Shown here one piece after another: positions 33,857 to 42,513 of a stretch of DNA of 64,000 bases. A program made the translations under genes and the position numbers. Numbering within the stretch: the first letter of the stretch is position 1; the number at the start of each line of letters is the position of its first letter. The notes below the pieces were generated by a model that saw only the letters and a program-made list of their open reading frames with translations, searched no databases and had not been told where the DNA came from. Origin of the DNA: Roseomonas sp. (GTDB taxonomy: Bacteria > Pseudomonadota > Alphaproteobacteria > Acetobacterales > Acetobacteraceae). Where the stretch lies: positions 310,001 to 374,000 of the forward strand of contig JAPSLO010000004.1 in NCBI GenBank assembly GCA_031180725.1. The letters run 5' to 3'.

Positions 33857-34728
33857 ACCTGATTCGGTTCCATCTTCTGCCAAGGCTGGTCACAGTTGGG
33901 CTTGTCGTGGCCGGGCTGGGGACCGGCCCTGCCTTCGCGCAGCAATTGCGCCAGCCGCTGCTGGAACTCGGCATTTTCGGCGGCGGCGGCCTGGTCCCGG
34001 ATTACCCCGCCGCCGATCGTTCCGAAGCACGCGCGCTCGCCCTGCCCTGGCTGATCTATCGCGGCGAGATCCTGCAGAGCGACGAGCGCGGTCTGCGCAG
34101 CCGGCTCTACCGCGCCACCGACCTGGAACTGACCCTGAACGCCAATGGCGCACTGAACAGCAGTTCCGAGGCAGGTAGTGCGCGCGAAGGCATGCCGAAC
34201 CTGGAGTATCTCGGCGAGATCGGCCCTTCGCTGCGCTGGACCGCCTGGCGGGACGCGGCGCAGGCCACGCGCATCACGCTGGAACTGCCGCTGCGCGCCG
34301 CCTTCAGCACGGATCTGTCACGCATCCGCCACCGCGGCTTTGTCGTTGCCCCGGAAGTCGCGCTGGAACGGAACGACTTCCTGACCAGGGGTGGGCGGGG
34401 GCGCATCGGGATCGGGCCGGTCTTCGCCTCCGGCGGGCTCATGGACTACTGGTACCGCGTGAAGCCGCAGGAAGCGCGCCCCGACCGCCCAGCCTACAAT
34501 GCCGAGGGCGGCTATCTCGGGATGCGGCTGCAGTTCTCCTATCGTGTGCCCATCACCGACCGCCTCTCCCTGACAGCGGGCGGGCGGGTGGAGAATTTCT
34601 CGGGCGCCACCAACGCCGACAGCCCCCTGTTCCGGTCCGACCTCAACGTCACCCTTGTCGGCGGCCTCTCCTTCGCCCTCTACCGCAGCGAGGCCACCGT
34701 GGCTTCCACGGCGGAACCCTTCGACTGA
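33853..34728 (+). CDS. MipA/OmpV-family outer membrane protein
   Basis: A 291-residue protein with a signal peptide (NLIRFHLLPRLVTVGLVVAGLGTGPAFA, cleavage after AFA at about 30), then an amphipathic beta-strand pattern typical of a 12-strand barrel and a C-terminal strand. The opening LELGIFGGGGLVPDYPAADRSEARALALPWLIYRGEILQSDERGLR matches the MipA/OmpV family. It could provide an outer-membrane scaffold or port for the lipid product. It is translationally coupled to the preceding methyltransferase. Confidence 0.82.
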   Translation: MNLIRFHLLPRLVTVGLVVAGLGTGPAFAQQLRQPLLELGIFGGGGLVPDYPAADRSEARALALPWLIYRGEILQSDERGLRSRLYRATDLELTLNANGALNSSSEAGSAREGMPNLEYLGEIGPSLRWTAWRDAAQATRITLELPLRAAFSTDLSRIRHRGFVVAPEVALERNDFLTRGGRGRIGIGPVFASGGLMDYWYRVKPQEARPDRPAYNAEGGYLGMRLQFSYRVPITDRLSLTAGGRVENFSGATNADSPLFRSDLNVTLVGGLSFALYRSEATVASTAEPFD

Positions 34729-34859
34729 AGCCGACACGGAGCCGTGAGGCGACTGCTTGCCGCCAGGCTCAGCACTCTGCTATCCAAGAACTATCTGAAA
34801 TTCAGTCACACTCCGGCGCTCAGCCTTGGTGCCCCACGGAGAGGATTGGTGGGAAAGTT

Positions 34860-35156
34860 ATGGCAAGCGGGCACTCCACGGCACTTCCACCACAGGACGC
34901 CCTGCCGCTCGAGCTTGATCTGGCGCGCTTGATCGTCTCCGCTTTGTCGCTGGAGGTGGAGCCGGCGAGCATCGCGCCGGAGGCGCCGCTGTTCGGCGAG
35001 GGGCTGGGGCTGGATTCCATCGACGCGCTGGAACTCGCTTTGGCGATCTCCAAAACCTTTGGCGTGCAGCTGCGCTCGGACGACGAGCGGAACCATCAGA
35101 TCTTCGCCTCTCTCCGCAGCCTGGCCGCGCACATCGAAAAACACCGGACGCGCTGA
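34860..35156 (+). CDS. Acyl carrier protein (aryl-polyene-type)
   Basis: A 98-residue ACP with the phosphopantetheine attachment site in GLGLDSIDALEL (Ser53). It carries the growing polyene on its 4'-phosphopantetheine arm. Sequence around ISKTFGVQLRSDDERNHQIFASLRSLAAHI is typical of ACPs from aryl polyene clusters. It starts the main biosynthetic operon; the 130-base gap before it holds a possible promoter (TTGCCG near 34755 and TATCCA 18 bases later) and the palindrome CTGAAATTCAG. Confidence 0.9.
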   Translation: MASGHSTALPPQDALPLELDLARLIVSALSLEVEPASIAPEAPLFGEGLGLDSIDALELALAISKTFGVQLRSDDERNHQIFASLRSLAAHIEKHRTR

Positions 35157-35161
35157 GGCCG

Positions 35162-35674
35162 ATGTCCGTCTGGCCTCGCAGCGACGCTGGCGCCCGGATC
35201 GCCCCGGCCCTGTGGGTTGGTGCTTGGATGGCCGGCTTCGCGCTGGAAGCGGCGGCGGGCAGCTTGGTGCTGTGGATGGCAGGCGAGCACGGACCGGCGC
35301 TGCTGGCAGTGCTCATCAATCTTCTCGTCTGCGCCCGCTTCGCCTGGACGCTGCGCCCGGGCCAGGTGCCGCTGATCACCCGCTATGCCCGTTGCGACGA
35401 AGCCGGCTTGCCGCGGGAATGCGAGGGCTATACGCGCGGCGTGACCGCCGCCTGGGCAGCGCTGCTGGCAATCTTCGCCCTGATCCATGCCGGCGCGGTG
35501 CCGGGCTTCTGGACGACGCGCGGCGCCGCCTTTCTGCAAAGTGCAGTCTGCCTGGCCTTCTTCCTGGGCGAACACCCGCTGCGCGCCCGCCTCTTTCCGC
35601 AGAGCGGCCGGGTGACGCCCTGGCGGACCCTGCGCGCCATCAAGCGCAGCTTCGGGACCCGGCATGCCGCCTGA
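35162..35674 (+). CDS. Membrane protein of aryl-polyene locus (ApeG-like)
   Basis: A 170-residue inner-membrane protein with about four hydrophobic helices (ALWVGAWMAGFALEAAAGSLVLW, LLAVLINLLVCARFAWTL, TAAWAALLAIFALIHAGAVPGF, AAFLQSAVCLAFFLGEHPLR). The motif TLRPGQVPLITRYARC matches the COG4648-type proteins conserved in aryl polyene clusters, function unknown. Starts five bases after the ACP stop and overlaps the AMP ligase by 11 bases. Confidence 0.8.
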   Translation: MSVWPRSDAGARIAPALWVGAWMAGFALEAAAGSLVLWMAGEHGPALLAVLINLLVCARFAWTLRPGQVPLITRYARCDEAGLPRECEGYTRGVTAAWAALLAIFALIHAGAVPGFWTTRGAAFLQSAVCLAFFLGEHPLRARLFPQSGRVTPWRTLRAIKRSFGTRHAA

Positions 35675-37028
35675 TGCGGGCAATGTAGGGATTCGGCTGA
35701 CTGAACGGCCGGCCTCGGACGTGATCTGCCATCGGCAGGCGGGACCGGTCACGGTGGGCGCGCTGCTGGCCCATGCGGCAGCCGTGGCAGCGGTGCTGCC
35801 GGGCGAGGGGCCGGCGGTGAATGCCTGCGCCGATCGCTACCTGGCACTGGTCGGCTTCGTCGCCGCGCTGATGCGCGGCCATGCGACGCTCCTCGGCGCC
35901 GGCCGCCGCGGCACGCCGGCCTTCTGGGACATGGCCGCGGCACGCCACGCCGGCGCCTATGCGTTGACGGATACGGTGCTGCCGGCCACCTCGCTGCCGG
36001 CGATCCGGCTGGACGAGATCGCCGAGCCCGGTGCGGTCGCAGCGCCGGTCCCGCCACCGGCCATTCCGCCTGAGCAAATCGTCGCCATCGCCTATACATC
36101 GGGCTCGACCGGAACACCGACGGCACATGCGAAGACCTGGGGCGCGGTGGTGACCTGCGCCGAGGCGGCGGCCGAGCGCTTCGGGTTTCGCGCTGGGGAC
36201 GGGCCAGCCAGCGCCATCGTTGCCACCGTACCGCCCCAGCACATGTACGGCTTCGAGACGACGATGATGCTGCCGCTGCGCGCCTCCGTCGGCGTCCATG
36301 CCGGGGAGAGCTTCTTTCCTTCGGATGTGCTGGGCGCGCTGGCGGCTGTGCCACCGCGCCGGGTGCTGGTGACCACGCCGCTGCATCTGCGTGCATTGCT
36401 GGCCGATGGCCGTCGCCCGCCCGATCTCTCCGCGGTCATCTCTGCCACCGCGCCGCTGGCGCGGGAGATGGCGCAGACGGTGGAGCGCGGCTGGGACGCA
36501 CCGATGCTGGAGATTTATGGCGCGACGGAAGCCGGTTCCCTCGCCAGCCGGCGCACCGTGCAGGAGGAGAGCTGGCTGCCCTATCGCGGCGTGCAGGTGC
36601 GGCCAGATGTCGCAGCGGTGCCGGGCCTCGGCGAGGTGCCGCTTGCTGATCGCGTGGAGACAGACGCCACCGGCCGCTTCCTGCTGCTGGGGCGGCAGGC
36701 GGATGTGGTGAAGCTGGGCGGCAAGCGCGCCTCGCTGGCCGATCTCACCCAGACGCTGGCTGCGGTGGATGGCGTGGTGGACGGGATCTTCGTCGCGCCC
36801 GATGACATCGAGACCAACCCCGCGGCGCGGCTCGTCGCCTATGTCGTGGCGCCTGGCCGTTCGGCGGAGGAGATCCTGGGTGCGCTGCGCCGCCGCATCG
36901 ATCCCGTCTTCCTGCCGCGGCGCGTGGCGATGCTGGATGCACTGCCGCGCGACGCCCTGGGCAAGGTGCCGCGTCAGGCACTGGCCATGGCCGAAGGCCG
37001 CCAGCCCGGCAAGCATGACCCCGCCTGA
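35664..37028 (+). CDS. AMP-forming acyl/aryl-ACP ligase (ApeH-like)
   Basis: A 454-residue ANL-superfamily ligase. The P-loop is IAYTSGSTGTPTA, followed by VPPQHMYGFETTMMLPL, the adenylate motif EIYGATEAGS and the hinge GRFLLLGRQADVVKLGGKRASLADL. The near-final Lys is in RDALGKVPRQAL. It probably activates an aromatic starter acid (for example a hydroxybenzoate or coumarate) and loads it on the ACP. Shorter than typical acyl-CoA synthetases, as in aryl polyene clusters. No ammonia-lyase or chorismatase that would make the starter acid was found in the window. Confidence 0.88.
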   Translation: MPPDAGNVGIRLTERPASDVICHRQAGPVTVGALLAHAAAVAAVLPGEGPAVNACADRYLALVGFVAALMRGHATLLGAGRRGTPAFWDMAAARHAGAYALTDTVLPATSLPAIRLDEIAEPGAVAAPVPPPAIPPEQIVAIAYTSGSTGTPTAHAKTWGAVVTCAEAAAERFGFRAGDGPASAIVATVPPQHMYGFETTMMLPLRASVGVHAGESFFPSDVLGALAAVPPRRVLVTTPLHLRALLADGRRPPDLSAVISATAPLAREMAQTVERGWDAPMLEIYGATEAGSLASRRTVQEESWLPYRGVQVRPDVAAVPGLGEVPLADRVETDATGRFLLLGRQADVVKLGGKRASLADLTQTLAAVDGVVDGIFVAPDDIETNPAARLVAYVVAPGRSAEEILGALRRRIDPVFLPRRVAMLDALPRDALGKVPRQALAMAEGRQPGKHDPA

Positions 37029-37338
37029 TCCCGCTAGCCCGGCTGTACGGCGGCTTCGCGTGCCGCATGACCACCCGGCGCTGCCCGGACATTTTCCGGG
37101 CCGGCCCATCGTGCCCGGCGTGCTGCTGCTGGATGCCGTGCTGCAGGCTGCGCAGGAGACCGCCGGGCAGCCCGCCTCGCGGCTGCTCCGCGCCAAGTTC
37201 ACAGCACCGGTCCTGCCAGGGGCCGAGGTCGAGATCACGCTCTCGCCCCGCAGCGCACCGCTTCGCTTCGGCTTCACCTGCCAGGCCGAAGGCCGCGTGG
37301 TGCTGCTGGGCGAGGTCGCATGCGGGACGGCGGTGTGA
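37015..37338 (+). CDS. Hot-dog 3-hydroxyacyl-ACP dehydratase (ApeI-like)
   Basis: A 107-residue single hot-dog dehydratase. VPHDHPALPGHFPGRPIVPGVLLLDAVLQAA carries the FabZ-type catalytic His in GHFPG. It would remove water from the beta-hydroxyacyl-ACP, giving the conjugated double bonds. It overlaps the ligase by 14 bases. A second dehydratase follows at 43295-43747; in related pathways the two work as partners. Confidence 0.87.
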   Translation: MTPPDPASPAVRRLRVPHDHPALPGHFPGRPIVPGVLLLDAVLQAAQETAGQPASRLLRAKFTAPVLPGAEVEITLSPRSAPLRFGFTCQAEGRVVLLGEVACGTAV

Positions 37339-37345
37339 CCCCGCC

Positions 37346-38293
37346 GTGAACGACGCCACGAAGCCAGGCCCGGCCCCGATGCAGGCGCGCATGAGCTGGT
37401 CCGCCGCGCCGGAGCGCGGCAGCACCACAATGCTGCGGCTCATGCTATGGATCACCAGCATGCTCGGCTGGCAGGCCGGCCATCTGCTGCTCTATCCCAT
37501 CACCGCCTATTTCCTGGCCTCCTCGCCGCGGCAGCGGGCGGCTGTGCGGACCTATCTGGACCGTGCGCTGCGGCAGCCGGCGCGGCTGCGGGATATCTTC
37601 CGGCTCTACTTCGCCTTCGCCTCCACCATCCTGGACCGGCTGTGGCTGGTGACGGGGCGGACGCGGGACTACCGCATCGAGGTGCATGGGCTGGATGCGT
37701 TGCGCGCCAACATCGCGGCCGGCCGCGGCTGCCTGCTGTTCGGCGCGCATCTCGGCAGTTTCGAAGTGCTGCGCGCCGTCGCGGATGCCGGCAGCCCGGT
37801 GGCGCTGTCCGTGCTGATGCACGAAGCCAATGCGATGCGCGCCAAGGCCTTCTTCGATGCGCTGGGCGGCACGGAGCGTGCAGCCGCGATCATCCCGCTG
37901 GGCCGGCCGGACGCGATGCTGCGCGTCCGGGAATGCCTGGATCGCGGCGAGCTGGTGGGGCTGTTGGCCGACCGTGCCACGCGGCACGACAAGCTGGTGC
38001 ACGTGCCCTTCCTGGGGGCGGAAGCACCAATGCCGGCCGGCCCGCATCTGCTAGCCGCGCTGCTCGGCGCCCCGGTCATGCTCGCCTTCGGCGTCTGGCG
38101 CGGCCCGCGTCATTACGAGGTGCGCTTCGAGCCCTTTGTCGAAGCGCCGGGCCAGGAAGGCCGGGCGGAACGCGAAGCGGCAACTGCCGCTTCCGTGGCG
38201 CGCTATGCCCAGCGTCTGGAGGCGATGTGCCGCGCCTATCCCTATAACTGGTTCAATTTCTACGACTTCTGGGCAACGGAGCAGAGGCCGTGA
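37346..38293 (+). CDS. LpxL/HtrB-type lysophospholipid acyltransferase
   Basis: About 315 residues. It has an N-terminal membrane segment (LRLMLWITSMLGWQAGHLLLYPITAYFLA), the catalytic-type GAHLGSFEVLRAVAD in place of the HX4D motif (His plus Glu), and GLLADRATRHDKLVHVPFLGAEAPMPAGPHLLAALLGAPV, characteristic of lipid A acyltransferase relatives in aryl polyene clusters (ApeK position). Starts possible at GTG 37346, ATG 37379 or ATG 37391; the last begins MSWSAAPERGS as many relatives do. Overlaps the LolA gene by four bases. Confidence 0.85.
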   Translation: MNDATKPGPAPMQARMSWSAAPERGSTTMLRLMLWITSMLGWQAGHLLLYPITAYFLASSPRQRAAVRTYLDRALRQPARLRDIFRLYFAFASTILDRLWLVTGRTRDYRIEVHGLDALRANIAAGRGCLLFGAHLGSFEVLRAVADAGSPVALSVLMHEANAMRAKAFFDALGGTERAAAIIPLGRPDAMLRVRECLDRGELVGLLADRATRHDKLVHVPFLGAEAPMPAGPHLLAALLGAPVMLAFGVWRGPRHYEVRFEPFVEAPGQEGRAEREAATAASVARYAQRLEAMCRAYPYNWFNFYDFWATEQRP

Positions 38294-38871
38294 GGACCCG
38301 CCGCCGAGTGCTGCTGCTCGCCGCGTCGTGCCTGCTGCCCCGCGCCACCCATGCGCAGGAGGAAGAGGCCCTGCGCCGCACCATGGCCGCCCTGGCCGCC
38401 ACCCCACAGCGACAGGCGAGCTTCACTGAGCAGAAGGCCATCCCCGAACTCGACCTGCCCCTGCCCAGCGAGGGCACGCTGCGCTGGCAAGCGCCGGACC
38501 GGCTCGAGAAGGTCACCATTTTCCCCATCACGGAACGCATCGCGGTAGCGGGCGGGCGGCTCACCTATGAACGTCCCGACCGCGGCATCCAGCGCAACTT
38601 CGCGCTGCAGGAAGAGCCGGAGATGCAGGCGCTGGTGGAAGCCATCCGCGGCACATTGGCCGGCGACCTGGCGGCGCTGCGGCGGCATTATGACGTTGCT
38701 TATGCCACGCAGCGCGACGGCAGCTGGCGCATGGTACTGACGCCGCTCTCGCTGCGGGTGCGCGGCGCCGTACAGCGCATCGTGCTGACCGGCTTGGGCG
38801 CGGAGGTGCGCGGCGTGGATACCGAAGGGAATGGCGGCGTAACCCGCATGCGCATCACCTCCGCGCCATGA
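38290..38871 (+). CDS. LolA-like outer-membrane lipoprotein carrier (ApeL-like)
   Basis: A 193-residue periplasmic protein with a signal peptide (MRTRRRVLLLAASCLLPRATHAQ) and a LolA-like body: RQASFTEQKAIPELDLPLPSEGTLRWQAPDRLEKVT, then RLTYERPD. In aryl polyene clusters such proteins probably shuttle the lipid across the periplasm together with the MMPL exporter that follows. GTG start, overlapping the acyltransferase stop. Confidence 0.87.
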   Translation: MRTRRRVLLLAASCLLPRATHAQEEEALRRTMAALAATPQRQASFTEQKAIPELDLPLPSEGTLRWQAPDRLEKVTIFPITERIAVAGGRLTYERPDRGIQRNFALQEEPEMQALVEAIRGTLAGDLAALRRHYDVAYATQRDGSWRMVLTPLSLRVRGAVQRIVLTGLGAEVRGVDTEGNGGVTRMRITSAP

Positions 38872-38881
38872 CACGCCTGGC

Positions 38882-41305
38882 GTGATCCTGGCGCTGCGGA
38901 ACCTGGCACGACCCGGCGCGGCGCTGCTGCTGCTGGGCGCCTTGCTCGCGGTGCTGGCCTGGCGTGCCCCGCCACGCGCCGATCTGGCGGAGTTCCTGCC
39001 CGTCGGCGGCACACCGGCCAGCGCCTTCCTGCTGCGCGAACTGCAGTCTGGCGCCGCCACCACGCTGCTGCTCGCCGCGATTGAAGGCGAAGTGCCGCGC
39101 GAGGAACTGGCGCGCCTCTCTCGCGAGACCGCTGCGGCGCTGCGGGCCTCCGGCCGCTTCGCCTTTGTCGGTGACGGCACGCTGCGGCCTTCGGAGGAGG
39201 AGCTGGCCTTCCTTTTCCGCCACCGCTACCTGCTCTCGCCGGAGACGCAGCCGGAGGCCTTCACCGCCGAAGCACTGCGCCCGAAGCTGCAGGCGCTGCT
39301 GGACGGGCTGCGTTCCGCTGCCTCGCCCCTGCTGGCCCGCTTCGGCTTCGCCGACCCGACAGGCAGCTTCCTGGGTCTCGCCACCAGTTGGCTGGGTGAG
39401 TCCCGGGTTGAGACCTTCGATGGGGCCTGGTTCGCGCCACCCAGGCCGGATGCACCACCGCGCGTGCTGCTTCTCGCCCGCGGACAAGGCGCGGGGCTGG
39501 ATGCCGAAGCGCAGGGCGCCGCGATCGAAGCCTTTCGCGCCGCCTTCGCCGCCGCGAATCCGCCCGCTGCGGCACGCCTGCTGCTCAGCGGCCCCGGCGT
39601 CTTCGCGGCAGAGGCCGCGCCACGGATCAGAGGCGATGTGGAGCTGATCACCACCGCTTCCGGCCTGCTGCTGGCCGCTTTCCTCACTTGGCGCTTCCGC
39701 TCGGCCACGCTGCTCGCACTCGTCGCGGTGCCCTTGGTGGCCGCGACGCTGGCGGGCTATGCGATGACGGTCGCGATCTTCGGCGCTGTGCATGCCATCG
39801 CGCTGGGCTTCGGCATGACGATGCTGGGCGTCGCGGTGGACTATCCCATCCTGCTGCTGACGCTGCGCCGTGAGGGCGAGACGATGGTGGCGGCCGCGGC
39901 GCGCATCTGGCCCTCTCTGCGGTTGGCCGCCGCCGCAGCGGCGGTGGGGTTGCTGGCCATGGCGGGATCGGGACTGCCCGGCCTGGTGCAGCTCGCGGTT
40001 TTTGCCGGCACCGGGCTGTTGACCGCGGCGGCGACCACGCGCTGGGTGCTGCCGCACCTCGCTCCGCCGGGGCCGCGGATTGTCGCGCGGCCCCTACCGG
40101 CCTGGCTGGTCGCGGCATTGACGGCGTTGCAGGGGCGCCGCGCCCTGGCCGGCTTGGCGGTGCTGGCAGCTGGCGTCGCCCTGCTGGCCAGCGGTGGCCC
40201 GACCTGGCAGCGCGACCTGGCGGCGCTCAACCCCGTGCCCGCCGAGCGGCGGGCGCTGGATGGGGAGCTGCGCGCCCAGCTCGGCGCACCTGATGTGCGC
40301 GCTGTCTTTCTTCTCGGCCCCGCCGCATCGGAGGCGGAGGTCCTGGCCCTCTCCGAATCGCTGGCGGAGGCCGCCCGCCCCTGGATCGCCGCCGGCCGGC
40401 TGGCCGGCATCGACCTGCCGAGCCGCTATCTGCCGAGCCCCGCCACCCAGCGCGCCCGCCAGGCGCTCCTCCCCGACCAGGCGGCGCTGGAGGACGCGCT
40501 GCGGCAGGCCAGTGCCGGCCTGCCCTTCCGCCCCGCCGCCTTCGCGCCTTTCCTAGCCGGCGTAGAGGAAAGCCGCAGGCTGGTGCCATTGGACCTCCCT
40601 GGGTTCGCCGCCGGCGCGCCCACCATCGCCGCGCGGCTCTCGCCCCTGCTCACCCGGCATGGCGCGGCAGCCTGGGGAATTGCGCCGGCCAGCGGCGTGG
40701 CCGATCCGGCAGTACTGGAACGGGTGGTGGCGGAACGCGGCCTGCCGGGCGTGCTGTTCGTGGATGTGAAGCTGGAGATGGAGCGGCTGCTCTGGGCCTA
40801 TCTGCGGGCGACGGCCCTCTGGGCGCTGGCCGGCGGGGTGGCGGTGCTGGCTTTGCTCGCCCTCGGGCTGCGGCGCCCCCGGCGGGCGCTCCTCCTCGCC
40901 GCCCCGATCGGTGGTGCGGTGCTGCTCGACCTGGCGGTGCTGGAGTTGGCGGGGCAGGCGCTGAACCTCTTCCACCTTGCCTCACTTCTGTTGCTCGCAG
41001 GCCTGGCGATTGACTATTCTCTTTTTCTTGCAGATCCCGGGGCGGATACTGGGAGCAGGCCCATTCTCGATGCCGCGGGTGTCGGGCAGGGCCCGCGGGA
41101 TGAAGGCTTGCGTAACCCGCGGGATGACAGGTTGGGAGCCGTCTTGAGCTGCGCCATTTCGACCCTGCTGACTTTTGGGTTGCTCTCCTTTTGCGAAACA
41201 CCGGTGCTGCGCGGCATTGGCCTGACCGTTGCGGCCGGGGTAGCGAGCGCCTTTCTGCTGGCCTGCGCCCTGGTGCCGCAGCCTGACATCGCGCCGGAGC
41301 GCTGA
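38882..41305 (+). CDS. MMPL/RND-type exporter (ApeM-like)
   Basis: An 807-residue inner-membrane exporter with two repeats of a periplasmic porter domain plus membrane bundles (about 10-11 helices). Helix motifs such as GMTMLGVAVDYPILLL and LLAGLAIDYSLFLA are the RND proton-relay Asp motifs. The last loop (about residues 718-752, DPGADTGSRP onward) carries an insertion of roughly 35 residues with two near-identical 8-residue repeats (PRDEGLRN, PRDDRLGA). Starts at GTG 38882; the only nearby ATG frame stops at once. It probably exports the polyene lipid. Confidence 0.88.
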   Translation: MILALRNLARPGAALLLLGALLAVLAWRAPPRADLAEFLPVGGTPASAFLLRELQSGAATTLLLAAIEGEVPREELARLSRETAAALRASGRFAFVGDGTLRPSEEELAFLFRHRYLLSPETQPEAFTAEALRPKLQALLDGLRSAASPLLARFGFADPTGSFLGLATSWLGESRVETFDGAWFAPPRPDAPPRVLLLARGQGAGLDAEAQGAAIEAFRAAFAAANPPAAARLLLSGPGVFAAEAAPRIRGDVELITTASGLLLAAFLTWRFRSATLLALVAVPLVAATLAGYAMTVAIFGAVHAIALGFGMTMLGVAVDYPILLLTLRREGETMVAAAARIWPSLRLAAAAAAVGLLAMAGSGLPGLVQLAVFAGTGLLTAAATTRWVLPHLAPPGPRIVARPLPAWLVAALTALQGRRALAGLAVLAAGVALLASGGPTWQRDLAALNPVPAERRALDGELRAQLGAPDVRAVFLLGPAASEAEVLALSESLAEAARPWIAAGRLAGIDLPSRYLPSPATQRARQALLPDQAALEDALRQASAGLPFRPAAFAPFLAGVEESRRLVPLDLPGFAAGAPTIAARLSPLLTRHGAAAWGIAPASGVADPAVLERVVAERGLPGVLFVDVKLEMERLLWAYLRATALWALAGGVAVLALLALGLRRPRRALLLAAPIGGAVLLDLAVLELAGQALNLFHLASLLLLAGLAIDYSLFLADPGADTGSRPILDAAGVGQGPRDEGLRNPRDDRLGAVLSCAISTLLTFGLLSFCETPVLRGIGLTVAAGVASAFLLACALVPQPDIAPER

Positions 41306-41310
41306 CCATC

Positions 41311-42513
41311 ATGCCAAGCCTCTGGCCACTGGCCATGACCGGCCGCAGCACCGTCACCGCCTTCGGGGCTGGCACGGAGGCGCTGCGCCGCGCCCTGCAT
41401 GAACGCCGCACGGGCCTGGCCCCCTGCGCCTTCCCCGGCGCGCCGGAGGGTGTCTGGGCTGGCCAGGTCACAGGGCTGGAGGCGGCGGCGCCGCCACCGG
41501 CCCTTTCCACCTTCGACTGCCGCAACAATCGGCTGGCGGAACTGGCCCTGCGCAGCGATGACTTCGAGGCCGCTGTCGCCGCCGCCCGCGCGCGCCATGG
41601 GGCGGACCGCATTGCCGTGGTGGTCGGCACCAGCACCGCCGGGATCGAGGAAACGGAGCGCGCCTATACTCGCCGCGAGCCGGGGGCGGACAGTCTGCCC
41701 GGTGACTTCGACTATGCGCACACCCATGATCTGCACGCACTGCCGCGCTACCTCCGGCAGCGGCTCGGCCTGCGCGGGCCGGCCATCGCGGTTTCCACCG
41801 CCTGCACCTCCGGCGCGCGGGCGGTGATGGAAGCGGCGGCGCTGATCGCGGCTGGCGTGGCGGATGCCGCGGTGGCCGGCGGCGTGGATAGCCTCTGCCG
41901 CCTGACGCTGAACGGCTTCGCCTCGCTGGAGCTGCTGAGCCGCGGCCCCTGCCGGCCCTGTGCCGGCGATCGCGACGGCATCGTCATCGGCGAGGCTGCC
42001 GGCCTGTTGCTGCTGGAACGCGCCGAAGCCGCGCCACGCGATGCGCTGCTGCTGCTCGGCGCCGGCGCCAGCAGCGACGGGCATCACATGTCCTCCCCGC
42101 ATCCCGGTGGGCTCGGCGCGGTCGGCGCGATGCGCGCGGCGCTGGAGGCCGCCGGGCTGGGCGCGGCGGAAATCGACTACATCAACCTGCACGGCACCGG
42201 CACGCGCGCCAATGACGCCATGGAGGATCGCGCCGTGCACCACCTGTTCGGCGACAGCGTCCCGTGCAGCTCGACCAAGGGCTGGACCGGGCATACGCTC
42301 GGTGCCTCCGGGGCGGTGGAGGCGGTGATCGCCGCGCTCTGCCTGGAAGACGGGCTGGTGCCCGGCTGCCTGAATGTGGAGACGCCGGATCCGGACTTCC
42401 GGGCGCAGGTGGCCGCGGGCGCCAACCGCGCCGCACCCTTGCGCCGCGTGATGAGCAATTCCTTCGGCTTCGGCGGCAGCAACTGCGCGCTGATTCTCGG
42501 CCGCGCATCATGA
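41311..42513 (+). CDS. Beta-ketoacyl-ACP synthase (KS, active-site intact)
   Basis: A 400-residue FabF-like condensing enzyme. Catalytic Cys165 lies in VSTACTSGA, His294 in INLHGTGT and His328 in KGWTGHTLGASG, so the C-H-H triad is complete. It performs the iterative malonyl-ACP condensations building the polyene. Unusual is SRGPCRPCAGDRDG, where relatives have RPFDAGRDG. It is coupled to the next, Cys-less ketosynthase-like gene by an ATGA overlap, the usual heterodimer arrangement. Confidence 0.92.
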   Translation: MPSLWPLAMTGRSTVTAFGAGTEALRRALHERRTGLAPCAFPGAPEGVWAGQVTGLEAAAPPPALSTFDCRNNRLAELALRSDDFEAAVAAARARHGADRIAVVVGTSTAGIEETERAYTRREPGADSLPGDFDYAHTHDLHALPRYLRQRLGLRGPAIAVSTACTSGARAVMEAAALIAAGVADAAVAGGVDSLCRLTLNGFASLELLSRGPCRPCAGDRDGIVIGEAAGLLLLERAEAAPRDALLLLGAGASSDGHHMSSPHPGGLGAVGAMRAALEAAGLGAAEIDYINLHGTGTRANDAMEDRAVHHLFGDSVPCSSTKGWTGHTLGASGAVEAVIAALCLEDGLVPGCLNVETPDPDFRAQVAAGANRAAPLRRVMSNSFGFGGSNCALILGRAS

